A stretch of DNA of 23,439 nt from Parcubacteria group bacterium (lineage in GTDB: Bacteria > Patescibacteria > ABY1 > Buchananbacterales > UBA6539): contig NYZP01000003.1 in the NCBI GenBank assembly GCA_002687175.1, forward strand, positions 1 to 23,439, read 5' to 3'. The notes under the pieces were generated by a model. It saw only the letters and a program-made list of their open reading frames with translations. It searched no databases and was not told the origin of the DNA. Below are positions 1 to 5,291 of the stretch, one piece after another; the first letter of the stretch is position 1, and the number at the start of each line of letters is the position of its first letter. Both the position numbers and the translations under genes were made by a program.

Positions 1-43
1 GGGGAATACGTTGGGTTGAGAAAGATCGGATAAAATATAAAAT

Positions 44-146
44 TGGGAACGGTGGGATTTGAATTTGTGAACCAACAGTTTTCTGCAGGTTTCCCACAAC
101 ATCCAGATCTTCAGTCTGGTGTTCTCCCAGATTGAACTACGTTCCC
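44..146 (-). tRNA. tRNA-Phe(GAA) with a 29-nt intron in the T arm (53/54)
   Basis: Read on the minus strand, a complete cloverleaf forms: acceptor GGGAACG/CGTTCCC, D stem GTTC/GAAC, anticodon stem CCAGA/TCTGG with loop CTGAAGA (anticodon GAA at 110-112), T stem GTGGG/CCCAC, loop TTCAAAT, discriminator A at 44. The T stem 5' strand (93-97) is separated from the T loop (57-63) by 29 nt at 64-92. Those bases form an exact BHB: central helix TGTG/CACA, 3-nt bulges GG|A and AA|T, then inner helix AACC/GGTT. Removing them gives a normal 74-nt tRNA. The CCA end is not encoded. The intron position is non-canonical. A TATA-like box (cttataaataaaa on the minus strand) lies 22-35 bp upstream, inside the first codons of the longest rightward open frame. 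Confidence 0.93.
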
Positions 147-167
147 AATAACATAACAAATTCACCT

Positions 168-181
168 TTTATTTATAAGAT
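168..181 (-). promoter_or_regulatory. TATA box of tRNA-Phe
   Basis: The minus strand reads CTTATAAATAAAAGG, 22-35 bp upstream of the mature 5' end of tRNA-Phe, the usual archaeal TATA distance. It argues that the rightward membrane-protein gene does not begin upstream of this point. Confidence 0.6.
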
Positions 182-212
182 TTTCTTTAGAATTTGGTTC
201 AGGTCATGGTTA

Positions 213-221
213 ACTTTATAT
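213..221 (+). promoter_or_regulatory. TATA box of the membrane-protein gene at 246
   Basis: The sequence actttatat lies 25-33 bp before the ATG at 246, so transcription would start at or just before that codon (leaderless or nearly so). This decides the start of the gene over the TTG at 132, which lies inside tRNA-Phe. Confidence 0.55.
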
Positions 222-245
222 ACCCTAAAGTTTTACTTTAAACCG

Positions 246-1010
246 ATGGAAGAAAAAAAGAGCCTGATGGAAGATAAAGCTTTTTGGCTGGCTTTGGCTT
301 GTGTAGTAATTATTCTATCTTCTATTTGGTTATTTGATTATTCCGGGATTGTGGGAAATGTGGTCCAGAGTATTTCTTATATGAAAGAAGACAGCGAACT
401 AAGAGTAGGAATTAATGATGTAGAAGGATTATTTTTGGCCAACTTACAATTTCAAGGGGTAGTTAGTGACGCCACTGTAACCATAGAAGAAGATAAAAAT
501 ATCCTCTTTGATGGGATCGCTTATTCTAAATTTAAATTATCTTTTCAAAATGGAGAGAAGTTGAAGAATGTTACATTTACTTTGAAATTAAAAGAAAGCA
601 AATTGAAAAGCTTAGGATTATCTAAAGAAGCAGTAAGATTATATGCTGGTGCTAAGGAGATTGCCTTGACCCCAGCCAAGAGACCTAATTTAGATTCTTC
701 CCAAGATTTTGTTTATTATGATGCAGTTACTTCTCAGAAAGGAGAGTTTGTGATCGGTAAAAAAACAGTTGTGAAAAAAGTTGAAGAAACGAAAGTAGCA
801 GCAGAAAAAACAATGGTAAAAAAACCAGAAACAGAAAAGACCAAGGAAGTAGTAAAAGAACCAAAGGCAAAACCGATGGTACAAAAACCAGCTCCGATGG
901 AGAAAAATATTTTTTCTGAATTCTTTAAAGGCTTAGGTTTATGGGTGGTACCTTTAATTGCCTTTGTATTGGTTTTAATATTTTTAATTTATTCCTGGCG
1001 GAAGAAATAG
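246..1010 (+). CDS. Hypothetical membrane protein anchored at both ends
   Basis: A 254-aa protein I do not recognise. Residues about 12-31 form a hydrophobic segment (WLALACVVIILSSIWLF) close to the N-terminus, a signal anchor or uncleaved signal. A soluble region of about 130 residues follows with alternating hydrophobic beta-like strands, then a Lys/Glu/Thr/Pro-rich linker (about residues 172-215, repeated KPETEKTKE-type runs). A second hydrophobic segment (about 229-250, GLWVVPLIAFVLVLIFLIY) ends in the basic tail SWRKK. This suits an extracytoplasmic beta domain held on a charged stalk, with the C-terminal helix as stop-transfer. The frame stays open back to TTG 132, but the TATA box at 213-221 and the tRNA overlap favour ATG 246; ATG 267 is a weaker alternative. 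It is the only gene in its unit, and function is unknown. Confidence 0.75.
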   Translation: MEEKKSLMEDKAFWLALACVVIILSSIWLFDYSGIVGNVVQSISYMKEDSELRVGINDVEGLFLANLQFQGVVSDATVTIEEDKNILFDGIAYSKFKLSFQNGEKLKNVTFTLKLKESKLKSLGLSKEAVRLYAGAKEIALTPAKRPNLDSSQDFVYYDAVTSQKGEFVIGKKTVVKKVEETKVAAEKTMVKKPETEKTKEVVKEPKAKPMVQKPAPMEKNIFSEFFKGLGLWVVPLIAFVLVLIFLIYSWRKK

Positions 1011-1045
1011 GTTTCTGTTAAGAGAAAAAAAATAAAAAAAAAGAA

Positions 1046-1171
1046 CTAGTACCCACGGCACTTATCACAGTAATATCTGTTTGCGTTGGTTACTACAATG
1101 CGTCTCCCACACCCCTTGCAGCGCCTTTGGATTTTAAACTTTTTAACTTCCTGGAAGATATGCTGCTTCAA
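1046..1171 (-). CDS. 41-aa zinc-ribbon protein with TTG start
   Basis: A short frame encodes 41 residues with two CxxC knuckles (C18-KG-C21 and C35-DK-C38) in an RRCKGCGRR...YYCDKCRGY context, typical of small archaeal zinc ribbons that bind nucleic acid or sit on ribosomes or RNA polymerase; the exact family is not recognised. There is no ATG. The most upstream possible start is TTG at 1171, because an in-frame TAA lies six bases before it. A strong Shine-Dalgarno GGTGGT (1177-1182 on the minus strand) is spaced 5 nt from the TTG, which supports this start. The many basic residues in the N-terminal 25 (KQHIFQEVKKFKIQRR) fit RNA binding. The leader is unusual and is listed separately. Confidence 0.68.
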   Translation of the reverse strand: MKQHIFQEVKKFKIQRRCKGCGRRIVVTNANRYYCDKCRGY

Positions 1172-1273
1172 ATTTTACCACCTTCTTTTTTTATGAAAGT
1201 TATGAGAACACACCTGATCTCATCACCTTCTTTTTTAAACGATTTGTAGAGGTAAACAAAACTATTATATAAA
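1172..1273 (-). promoter_or_regulatory. Promoter and leader of the zinc-ribbon gene with duplicated SD block and hairpin
   Basis: A TATA box (TTTATATAA, 1265-1273) would start transcription near 1243, leaving a leader of about 70 nt, long for this window. The leader holds two near-identical blocks, AAAAAAGAAGGTG, at 1224-1238 and 1179-1193 (45 bp apart), each carrying a GGTG Shine-Dalgarno core. Between them lies an inverted repeat ATGAGA/TCTCAT (1202-1223) that includes a 7-codon mini-frame (MRSGVFS). Both the blocks and the hairpin are visible; a regulatory role is inferred. Confidence 0.5.
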
Positions 1274-1308
1274 TGTTTGTGCCTTTTCGTCTATTTATTT
1301 GCAGAATT

Positions 1309-1935
1309 TTACAAAAATCCAGGCAAACCGAACAATAAGAAAATTCCCAAAACCACCATCCCGAACCAAGTGTACCGGTTCCATTCTAGGATTTTTCTAC
1401 CATCAAAGTTGCCGAAAGGGATTAAGTTAAAGATTCCTAACCAGGCATTGATCATAAATCCGATCTGGAGAATGGGAACGGAAAAACTAAGTCCGAGAAA
1501 GACACCAGCTAATATGAAATTAGTTAATGGGCCAGCCAAACTGATAATTCCATTTTCTCTTAAGGTAACTCGGCCAGCAATCATCACCGCTCCAGGAGCA
1601 GCAAAGATGAATCCAATAACTGCAGCTAATCCCAAAGCTAGGTAAAGCATCTGGTCAAAAGCTCTAAATTCGGCAGTACAACCATAATGCTGGGCAGCAA
1701 ATTTATGGGCGAGTTCATGGAACAAAAAACCAATTCCGGCAGTCATCATAGAAACCAAAAATAGAACAATAAATGAGGATGAAACTATTTTTGATAAATT
1801 ACCATTCAGTAAACTGATACTTCCAAAAACCAAAGCAAAAGCTAAACTTAAAACCAGCCAAGCTTTGAGAATATCAACTAATTCAGTCTTTGAAGTCTTG
1901 AGTTTCCAGATCCGAATCGTTTTGTAGGTCTCCAT
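1309..1935 (-). CDS. Site-2 protease family membrane metalloprotease (M50)
   Basis: A 208-aa intramembrane zinc protease. The metal site is HELAH at residues 73-77 within a hydrophobic helix. The distal motif is NLIPFGNFDG at 170-179, the family's N-x2-P-x4-DG element whose Asp (D178) is the third zinc ligand. About five hydrophobic segments span the rest, and residues 112-122 (AAPGAVMIAG) are the usual hairpin before the core helices. It is of the short type without a PDZ domain. S2P enzymes cut transmembrane anchors, often of regulators; its substrate cannot be seen here. Its ATG overlaps the 3' end of the upstream zinc-ribbon gene by 53 bp in another frame, so the pair must be cotranscribed and probably translationally coupled. 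No good alternative start lies downstream before the first helix. Confidence 0.87.
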   Translation of the reverse strand: METYKTIRIWKLKTSKTELVDILKAWLVLSLAFALVFGSISLLNGNLSKIVSSSFIVLFLVSMMTAGIGFLFHELAHKFAAQHYGCTAEFRAFDQMLYLALGLAAVIGFIFAAPGAVMIAGRVTLRENGIISLAGPLTNFILAGVFLGLSFSVPILQIGFMINAWLGIFNLIPFGNFDGRKILEWNRYTWFGMVVLGIFLLFGLPGFL

Positions 1936-2104
1936 TGATTCTTTCTTTGATTACTTGTTTTAATAGTTGAGCCGCTTCTTCTACGCTTTGTAAAACTGTC
2001 AGGTCAGCAAAACTGTCTTCCGCACATTCTTGACAGTAATATTCATTACCATCTTTAATCTTAAATTCTGCTTCCTCACTACAGATGATACATTTCTTTG
2101 GCAT
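1883..2104 (-). CDS. Small zinc-ribbon protein upstream of the site-2 protease
   Basis: A 73-aa protein with a treble-clef or ribbon-like N-terminus: C5-II-C8 then C24-QE-C27 (MPKKCIICSEEAEF...YYCQECAED), followed by an acidic, probably helical tail. The start is ATG 2104 with a TATA box 22-31 bp upstream, so it is leaderless. It overlaps the following protease gene by 53 bp, an unusually long overlap that implies one transcript. Such small zinc proteins may act as partners or regulators; nothing in the sequence fixes a role. It is the first gene of a two-gene operon. Confidence 0.78.
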   Translation of the reverse strand: MPKKCIICSEEAEFKIKDGNEYYCQECAEDSFADLTVLQSVEEAAQLLKQVIKERINGDLQNDSDLETQDFKD

Positions 2105-2125
2105 CTTTGGTTTGGAAAGAATTGT

Positions 2126-2135
2126 TATTTAAATA
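2126..2135 (-). promoter_or_regulatory. TATA box of the zinc-ribbon/protease operon
   Basis: TATTTAAATA on the minus strand, 22-31 bp before ATG 2104, in the standard position for a leaderless archaeal transcript. Confidence 0.6.
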
Positions 2136-2147
2136 TGTTTTGGGTTT

Positions 2148-2837
2148 TCACTTCAACAAAAACCTTTCCAGCTCTTCGATCTCATGGGTAGTTACGGCAC
2201 AGCCGTTAAACTTAGTGGTCCACAGAATGGAGTTAACTAACATCTGTTTTCCTGTTTTTAATCTTGGGATATAGCCATCCAAAATTCCTAATTTGTAAGC
2301 AGTACTCACCAATTCAATAGATCTGATAATTTTAACCTTTTTCAATTGCTCAGAAAATTTTTTCATTTTGGTTGGATTGGAAGTGACATCTTTTTTGAAT
2401 CTGATTTCCAATAATTTTTCCATCTCTTTGCTGTTTTCAATAAACAATCTTAATGTTCTCTCGTCCATGACTACTGCATCTGATCCAATTTGCAAGGCAG
2501 AAGCAACTGATTCCATCTCTCCGGCCTGGATGATATCCATATTTTTATTTCCAATCTTAAAGGAACTATTGGCCAAATTTTTTAATTCTAAAACTCTTTT
2601 ATCCGGAACCTGTTTGTAAATTTCTAATGTACCTTCCCGGATATGTTTCATGACTTGTAGGGCTTCAAAACCAAATCTCTTAATTTTCAAGGGCCGGTCA
2701 ATCAATTCTATTTTCACAGCAGGAGTGATATAAAACTGTCCACCAAAATGTTTTTTTAATTCTGGTAGGATCCAGTCTAATCTGGACATGACTAGGGAAA
2801 TGATCGGTCCAGCATCGAAAAAAATTGTTTTCATCAT
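2148..2837 (-). CDS. Large PIN-domain protein, putative toxin RNase
   Basis: A 229-aa protein with the PIN RNase layout: an N-terminal strand ending in an Asp (KTIFFDAGPIISL, D8), a central acidic helix (GEMESVASALQIG, about 106-118) and a third acidic strand turn (DAVVMDERTLRLF, about 119-131). PIN toxins of the VapC type cut tRNA or rRNA using such acidic residues and Mg2+. It is longer than ordinary VapC (about 130 aa), with an extra 90 C-terminal residues of unknown role. GGAGAT stands 5 nt before the first of two adjacent ATG codons (2837; the second is 2834). It lies 130 bp downstream of an HTH protein gene, and that spacer holds a duplicated 28-bp repeat. The pair resembles an antitoxin-first toxin-antitoxin operon; toxicity is inferred. 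Confidence 0.75.
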   Translation of the reverse strand: MMKTIFFDAGPIISLVMSRLDWILPELKKHFGGQFYITPAVKIELIDRPLKIKRFGFEALQVMKHIREGTLEIYKQVPDKRVLELKNLANSSFKIGNKNMDIIQAGEMESVASALQIGSDAVVMDERTLRLFIENSKEMEKLLEIRFKKDVTSNPTKMKKFSEQLKKVKIIRSIELVSTAYKLGILDGYIPRLKTGKQMLVNSILWTTKFNGCAVTTHEIEELERFLLK

Positions 2838-2859
2838 ATTTTATCTCCAATTTTTTTGA

Positions 2860-2952
2860 GCTTGTCCTTCAGCCAAACATCGAAAAAGAGGGCTTTTACC
2901 AAATTCCATCCTCCTCTTTTTCGGGCTTGTCCTTCGGCCAAACATCGAAAAA
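2860..2952. repeat. Two direct copies of a 28-bp repeat between HTH and PIN genes
   Basis: A 28-bp unit beginning GCTTGTCCTTC and ending CATCGAAAAA occurs at 2860-2887 and 2925-2952 with one difference (A/G at unit position 12). The copies are separated by 37 bp. The right copy continues into attgtttt, and the same string catcgaaaaaaattgtttt recurs at the PIN start codon region (about 2813-2831), giving a third, partial copy. Each copy on the minus strand encodes an FFDVW-type peptide resembling FFDAG of the PIN start. Confidence 0.85.
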
Positions 2953-2967
2953 AATTGTTTTTTCTAT

Positions 2968-3522
2968 TTAAGCACCAAATATTTTTAAGGCATTTATCAA
3001 TCTTTGATCAGCTCTAACTGCTTCATGATGTTGTTCAAAAGTAGTAGTCTTTCCAGCATATTTCTGCAAGTCCCAATTAGACAATCCCATCAATCCGGCG
3101 GCTTGTCCGATAGATAACCCTTTACTTAATAATACTGCACTTTTCTTGACTCTGGCAGCATGTAAGACGTCACTTAAGTGGTCTTTTACTTTAGCATTAC
3201 CTTTGTGAATAATTTTGTAAATCAATTTAATACTTTTATTGTACAATCGAAAATTTCTGTTTTTCAAACTATTTTTTGCCTTTTCCAGATCTTTTAACAA
3301 ATATTGGTAATCATTCGCAGAAACAGAAGTAATAATCTTGTATAGGGAATGGATCATCACAGTAATAGAAATAAGGTCCATATCTTTGTATAAAGCAACA
3401 CTTTCTACCCCTTTATTACTTACTTCTTTGAGTTTTTCAAGATTTTCCTCTTCTCTAACTTTTAAGATATCAAAGGCCTGAGTTAATAGATTCAAAATCT
3501 CTTTTTTAACTACCTCTTTCAT
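2968..3522 (-). CDS. Helix-turn-helix protein paired with the PIN gene, putative antitoxin
   Basis: A 184-aa, mostly helical protein. The N-terminal 130 residues are rich in Lys, Glu and Leu with heptad-like spacing. Residues about 126-158 (SAVLLSKGLSIGQAAGLMGLSNWDLQKY) are a classic helix-turn-helix of the UPF0175/VapB-like kind, in which GLSIGQAAGLMG is the first helix and turn. It is the first gene of a leftward pair with the PIN gene, so it probably binds DNA as autoregulator and neutralises the toxin; this is inference from order and fold. The start at ATG 3522 is supported by a TATA box 21-30 bp upstream. Antitoxins are usually under 100 aa, so the long N-terminal part is unusual. Confidence 0.7.
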   Translation of the reverse strand: MKEVVKKEILNLLTQAFDILKVREEENLEKLKEVSNKGVESVALYKDMDLISITVMIHSLYKIITSVSANDYQYLLKDLEKAKNSLKNRNFRLYNKSIKLIYKIIHKGNAKVKDHLSDVLHAARVKKSAVLLSKGLSIGQAAGLMGLSNWDLQKYAGKTTTFEQHHEAVRADQRLINALKIFGA

Positions 3523-3542
3523 GGGTAAAGAATTGTTTTGGG

Positions 3543-3552
3543 TTTTATAAAA
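3543..3552 (-). promoter_or_regulatory. TATA box of the HTH/PIN operon
   Basis: TTTTATAAAA on the minus strand, 21-30 bp before ATG 3522. It faces away from the promoter of the winged-helix/RelE pair; the two divergent operons share a 93-bp control region. Confidence 0.55.
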
Positions 3553-3581
3553 TGTTTGTTTTGTTCTTTTTGACCGAAAAA

Positions 3582-3615
3582 TTTAAATATTACTTCTTAT
3601 ATATAGTTATATAAG
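3582..3615 (+). promoter_or_regulatory. TATA box and palindromic operator of the winged-helix/RelE pair
   Basis: A TATA box (tttaaata, 3582-3589) lies 27-34 bp before ATG 3616. Between it and the ATG stands a perfect inverted repeat CTTATAT-6 bp-ATATAAG (3596-3615) that abuts the start codon. A bound antitoxin would cover the start of transcription, the usual plan for toxin-antitoxin autorepression. Confidence 0.6.
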
Positions 3616-3882
3616 ATGAAACAAACGAGCATTTTACATAGTCCGACTTTGGAATCGGTTTTGATGGTAGAGAGAACTATAAAAAAATATAGTCAAGAGT
3701 GCGGGAAATACCAGTTATGGAAAAAATTACCCAAAAAAATGATGTACCAAACTTTCCAAGTAATATTGGATTATTTGGAGGAGTCAGGAAAGATCATGAT
3801 TGATAAAGATAGATGTATAATTTGGACTTATAATCCCGTTAGGATAAAAAAATTAATCTCAGAGGAATTAGTAGTAAGATGA
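3616..3882 (+). CDS. Winged-helix-like protein, putative antitoxin of the RelE pair
   Basis: An 88-aa protein. Residues about 38-70 (KLPKKMMYQTFQVILDYLEESGKIMIDKDRCIIW) have the helix-strand-strand layout of a winged helix, with the wing at GKIMIDKDRCIIW. The basic N-terminal helix (TIKKYSQECGKYQLWKKL) could be the DNA- or toxin-binding part. The last codons overlap the RelE-like gene by 4 nt (ATGA), so the two are translationally coupled with the antitoxin first, as in RelBE. It is preceded by a palindromic operator next to its start codon. The role is assigned from partner, order and operator; no exact family is recognised. Confidence 0.7.
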   Translation: MKQTSILHSPTLESVLMVERTIKKYSQECGKYQLWKKLPKKMMYQTFQVILDYLEESGKIMIDKDRCIIWTYNPVRIKKLISEELVVR

Positions 3883-4199
3883 ATAAAGAAAGTCATGTTG
3901 CTTTCATATCCCAGAAACTAAAAGAAGAATTCAATTCTTTGAAAGATGAGAAACTACATAAATTTATTAATCGGGCACTCGATGATCTTAAACAGAATCC
4001 TGCTTGTGGGGTCAAGATTTCTAAAAAATTATGGCCTAAAAGTTATATCCAAAAATACCAAATCACTAATTTATGGAAATATGATCTACCTAATGCTTGG
4101 AGATTGATTTACACAATAGAAAGTGACGAAATCAAAATAATGAGTATAATCTTAGAATGGTTCAGTCATAAAGATTATGAAAGAAAATTCAATTATTAA
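3879..4199 (+). CDS. RelE/ParE-superfamily toxin
   Basis: A 106-aa protein of RelE size and fold: two N-terminal helices (KLKEEFNSLKDEKLHKFINRALDDLKQNP), then strands with basic residues (ISKKLWPKSYIQKYQITNLWKYDL), the family signature NAWRLIYTIE at about 71-80, and a final strand and tail IMSIILEWFSHKDYERKF. RelE toxins cut mRNA on the ribosome using basic and Tyr residues near the C-terminus; the R-L-I-Y and HKDYER elements match this pattern. It overlaps the upstream antitoxin-like gene by ATGA. It ends 79 bp before tRNA-Ala, a common landing area for mobile modules. Confidence 0.82.
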   Translation: MNKESHVAFISQKLKEEFNSLKDEKLHKFINRALDDLKQNPACGVKISKKLWPKSYIQKYQITNLWKYDLPNAWRLIYTIESDEIKIMSIILEWFSHKDYERKFNY

Positions 4200-4244
4200 A
4201 ACTTTTTCTTAAACCCATCTACCTGGACAAGTATTCACCCCAAA

Positions 4245-4256
4245 AATATTTAAATA
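4245..4256 (+). promoter_or_regulatory. TATA box of tRNA-Ala
   Basis: aatatttaaata lies 23-34 bp before the 5' end of tRNA-Ala. Confidence 0.6.
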
Positions 4257-4278
4257 AATAATAAAACCAAAACTAAAT

Positions 4279-4401
4279 GGGCCAGTAGTTTAGCCTGGTA
4301 AAATGCCCGGTTGGCATACAGGGAAGCCATTATGGCTTTTTGATCTAAAGATCGGGTGATCCCGAGTTCAAAAAATTAATTTGAAAGTCTCGGCTGGTCC
4401 A
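4279..4401 (+). tRNA. tRNA-Ala(GGC) with two introns (37/38 and 59/60)
   Basis: Acceptor GGGCCAG/CTGGTCC contains the G3-U70 wobble that marks tRNA-Ala. D stem GTTT/AAAT; anticodon stem CCCGG/TCGGG; anticodon GGC at 4313-4315; T stem CCGAG/CTCGG; discriminator A at 4401. Intron 1 (34 nt, 4317-4350) is at the canonical 37/38 site: exon TTGG pairs with intron CTAA, bulges are CA|T and AG|A, and the intron carries a hairpin AAGCCA/TGGCTT. Intron 2 is only 15 nt (4373-4387) inside the T loop: central helix TTCA/TGAA, bulges AA|A and AG|T. Removing both restores loop TTCAAAT and a 74-nt tRNA. A T6 run at 4404-4409 may terminate transcription. Confidence 0.93.
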
Positions 4402-4436
4402 TATTTTTTATTAAACTTGATTCAATCAACCAACAG

Positions 4437-4443
4437 TTTTATA
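4437..4443 (+). promoter_or_regulatory. TATA box of the YdjM-like gene
   Basis: ttttata lies 24-30 bp before ATG 4467 and points to a leaderless start there; the TTG three bases earlier is not needed. Confidence 0.55.
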
Positions 4444-4466
4444 TTCTCCAAAAATTTACTAAATTG

Positions 4467-4958
4467 ATGGCTTTAGCAGTAACCCATGTTATTTTAACTA
4501 TTGTTATCTTAGATCTGTTTAGACATTATGTTTTTAAGAAAAGTAAGTTTCCTAGATATTGGTTGGTGATCGGAGGAATAGCTGGGTTGTTTCCAGATAT
4601 TGATATTCCTTTGGGATGGGTTTACAATTTTCTAACGGGATCAGCTATCACAATTCACGGGATGTTTACCCACTCTATTGTTTTTCCAGCTTTGTTTCTA
4701 GCTGCCGGATTGATCTTTCGTTATAAGAAGAATTCCAAATGGGCAGGCATCTGTTTTGTCATCTCTGCCGGCTGGTTCATGCACTTGATTCTAGATTGTG
4801 CTTTCGGTGGATACAAGGAGTTTATCTGGCCTTTCTTTATCTATAATTTCTGTCCGCAGTGGGGAATCCATCAGTATGCAATCCATATCGATGCAGTTAT
4901 TTTGGTATTGTGGCTAATTCATGAAGAAGTGCATAAAAGGATTAAGGATTATATTTGA
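4467..4958 (+). CDS. YdjM/DUF457-family membrane-bound metal-dependent hydrolase-like protein
   Basis: A 163-aa membrane protein. The family's conserved elements are present: an N-terminal His in the first helix (AVTHVILTIVIL), then GLFPDIDIPLG (about 38-48), THSIVF (about 67-72) and GWFMHLILDC (about 101-110). These histidines and aspartates are the predicted metal ligands of the PF04307-type group related to phospholipase-C-like hydrolases. There are four or five hydrophobic helices. Substrate unknown; a role in membrane lipid or envelope repair is only a guess. The start is ATG 4467, supported by the TATA box. The stop lies 6 bp from the 3' end of the convergent tRNA-Pro, so the two transcripts meet with almost no spacer. 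Confidence 0.8.
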   Translation: MALAVTHVILTIVILDLFRHYVFKKSKFPRYWLVIGGIAGLFPDIDIPLGWVYNFLTGSAITIHGMFTHSIVFPALFLAAGLIFRYKKNSKWAGICFVISAGWFMHLILDCAFGGYKEFIWPFFIYNFCPQWGIHQYAIHIDAVILVLWLIHEEVHKRIKDYI

Positions 4959-4964
4959 AAGAAT

Positions 4965-5107
4965 TGGGGCCGCGAGGACTTTCATTGAATTTTCTTTTCA
5001 TTTTGAACCCCGGTTAGACGACTTCTGTAAGCGAATGCTACCCCAGCCGTCAGTGATAGTAACTCAGAGCAGATACGATCAACCCTTCCAAGCTACACTA
5101 CGGCCCC
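4965..5107 (-). tRNA. tRNA-Pro(GGG) with three introns (19/20, 37/38, 59/60)
   Basis: On the minus strand: acceptor GGGGCCG/CGGCCCC, D stem GTGT/TCAC (U13-U22 unpaired), anticodon stem GACGG/TCGTC, anticodon GGG at 5042-5044, T stem CGGGG/CCTCG, discriminator A at 4965. Intron 1 (28 nt, 5060-5087) is in the D loop: central helix GCTT/GAGT, bulges GG|A and TA|C, inner helix AGGG/CTCT. Intron 2 (18 nt, 5023-5040) is at 37/38 with a relaxed BHB (CTG/CAG plus a G-A mismatch). Intron 3 (23 nt, 4979-5001) is in the T loop: TTCA/TGAA, bulges AA|A and AG|T, inner helix TGAA/TTCA. Joining the exons gives a 74-nt tRNA with loop TTCAAAT. Intron 2's exact ends are the least certain. Confidence 0.9.
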
Positions 5108-5132
5108 AATACAATAACAAGGAATTGATTCG

Positions 5133-5141
5133 ATTTAAAAA
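5133..5141 (-). promoter_or_regulatory. TATA box of tRNA-Pro
   Basis: TTTTTAAAT on the minus strand, 26-34 bp before the tRNA-Pro 5' end. Confidence 0.5.
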
Positions 5142-5186
5142 GTTATCCGATAGATTAATATAATTTAATTGAAATTTAAAGAAATA

Positions 5187-5274
5187 TACTAAAAGTAAAA
5201 ATAATCGAACATTATTTCTTACTTTTGTATATACCAAAGCAATTAATTTGTTCGAAAATTAATTGCTTTTAGTA
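5187..5274. repeat. Two adjacent palindromes with complementary loops inside an outer inverted repeat
   Basis: Hairpin 1: arms 5191-5205 and 5211-5226 (AAAAGTAA...TTACTTTT) with loop CGAAC. Hairpin 2: perfect 14-bp arms AAAGCAATTAATTT at 5236-5249 and its complement at 5256-5269, loop GTTCGA. The loops are complementary over 5 bases (CGAAC with GTTCG). An outer perfect 9-bp inverted repeat TACTAAAAG/CTTTTAGTA (5187-5195, 5266-5274) brackets both. It lies between the divergent tRNA-Pro and UbiA genes, so it is not a terminator of either. No coding sequence is seen in 5108-5291. Confidence 0.8.
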
Positions 5275-5291
5275 CAAATCAAATAATTAAA

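Noticed and set aside
132..245. N-terminal extension of the membrane-protein gene back to a TTG
   Set aside because: The extension overlaps tRNA-Phe and its promoter, and a TATA box at 213-221 places the start at ATG 246.
1277..1645. Rightward frame opposite the site-2 protease gene
   Set aside because: The opposite strand encodes a protease with intact zinc motifs; this frame has no recognisable features.
2860..2952. Possible tiny CRISPR array (28-bp repeats, 37-bp spacer)
   Set aside because: Only two units with a mismatch, the third partial copy is within a PIN gene, there are no cas genes or leader, and the units have coding similarity to the gene start.
4921..5163. Open rightward frame of 80 codons after the YdjM-like gene
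   Set aside because: It lies across tRNA-Pro on the other strand and resembles no protein; the tRNA explains the sequence.
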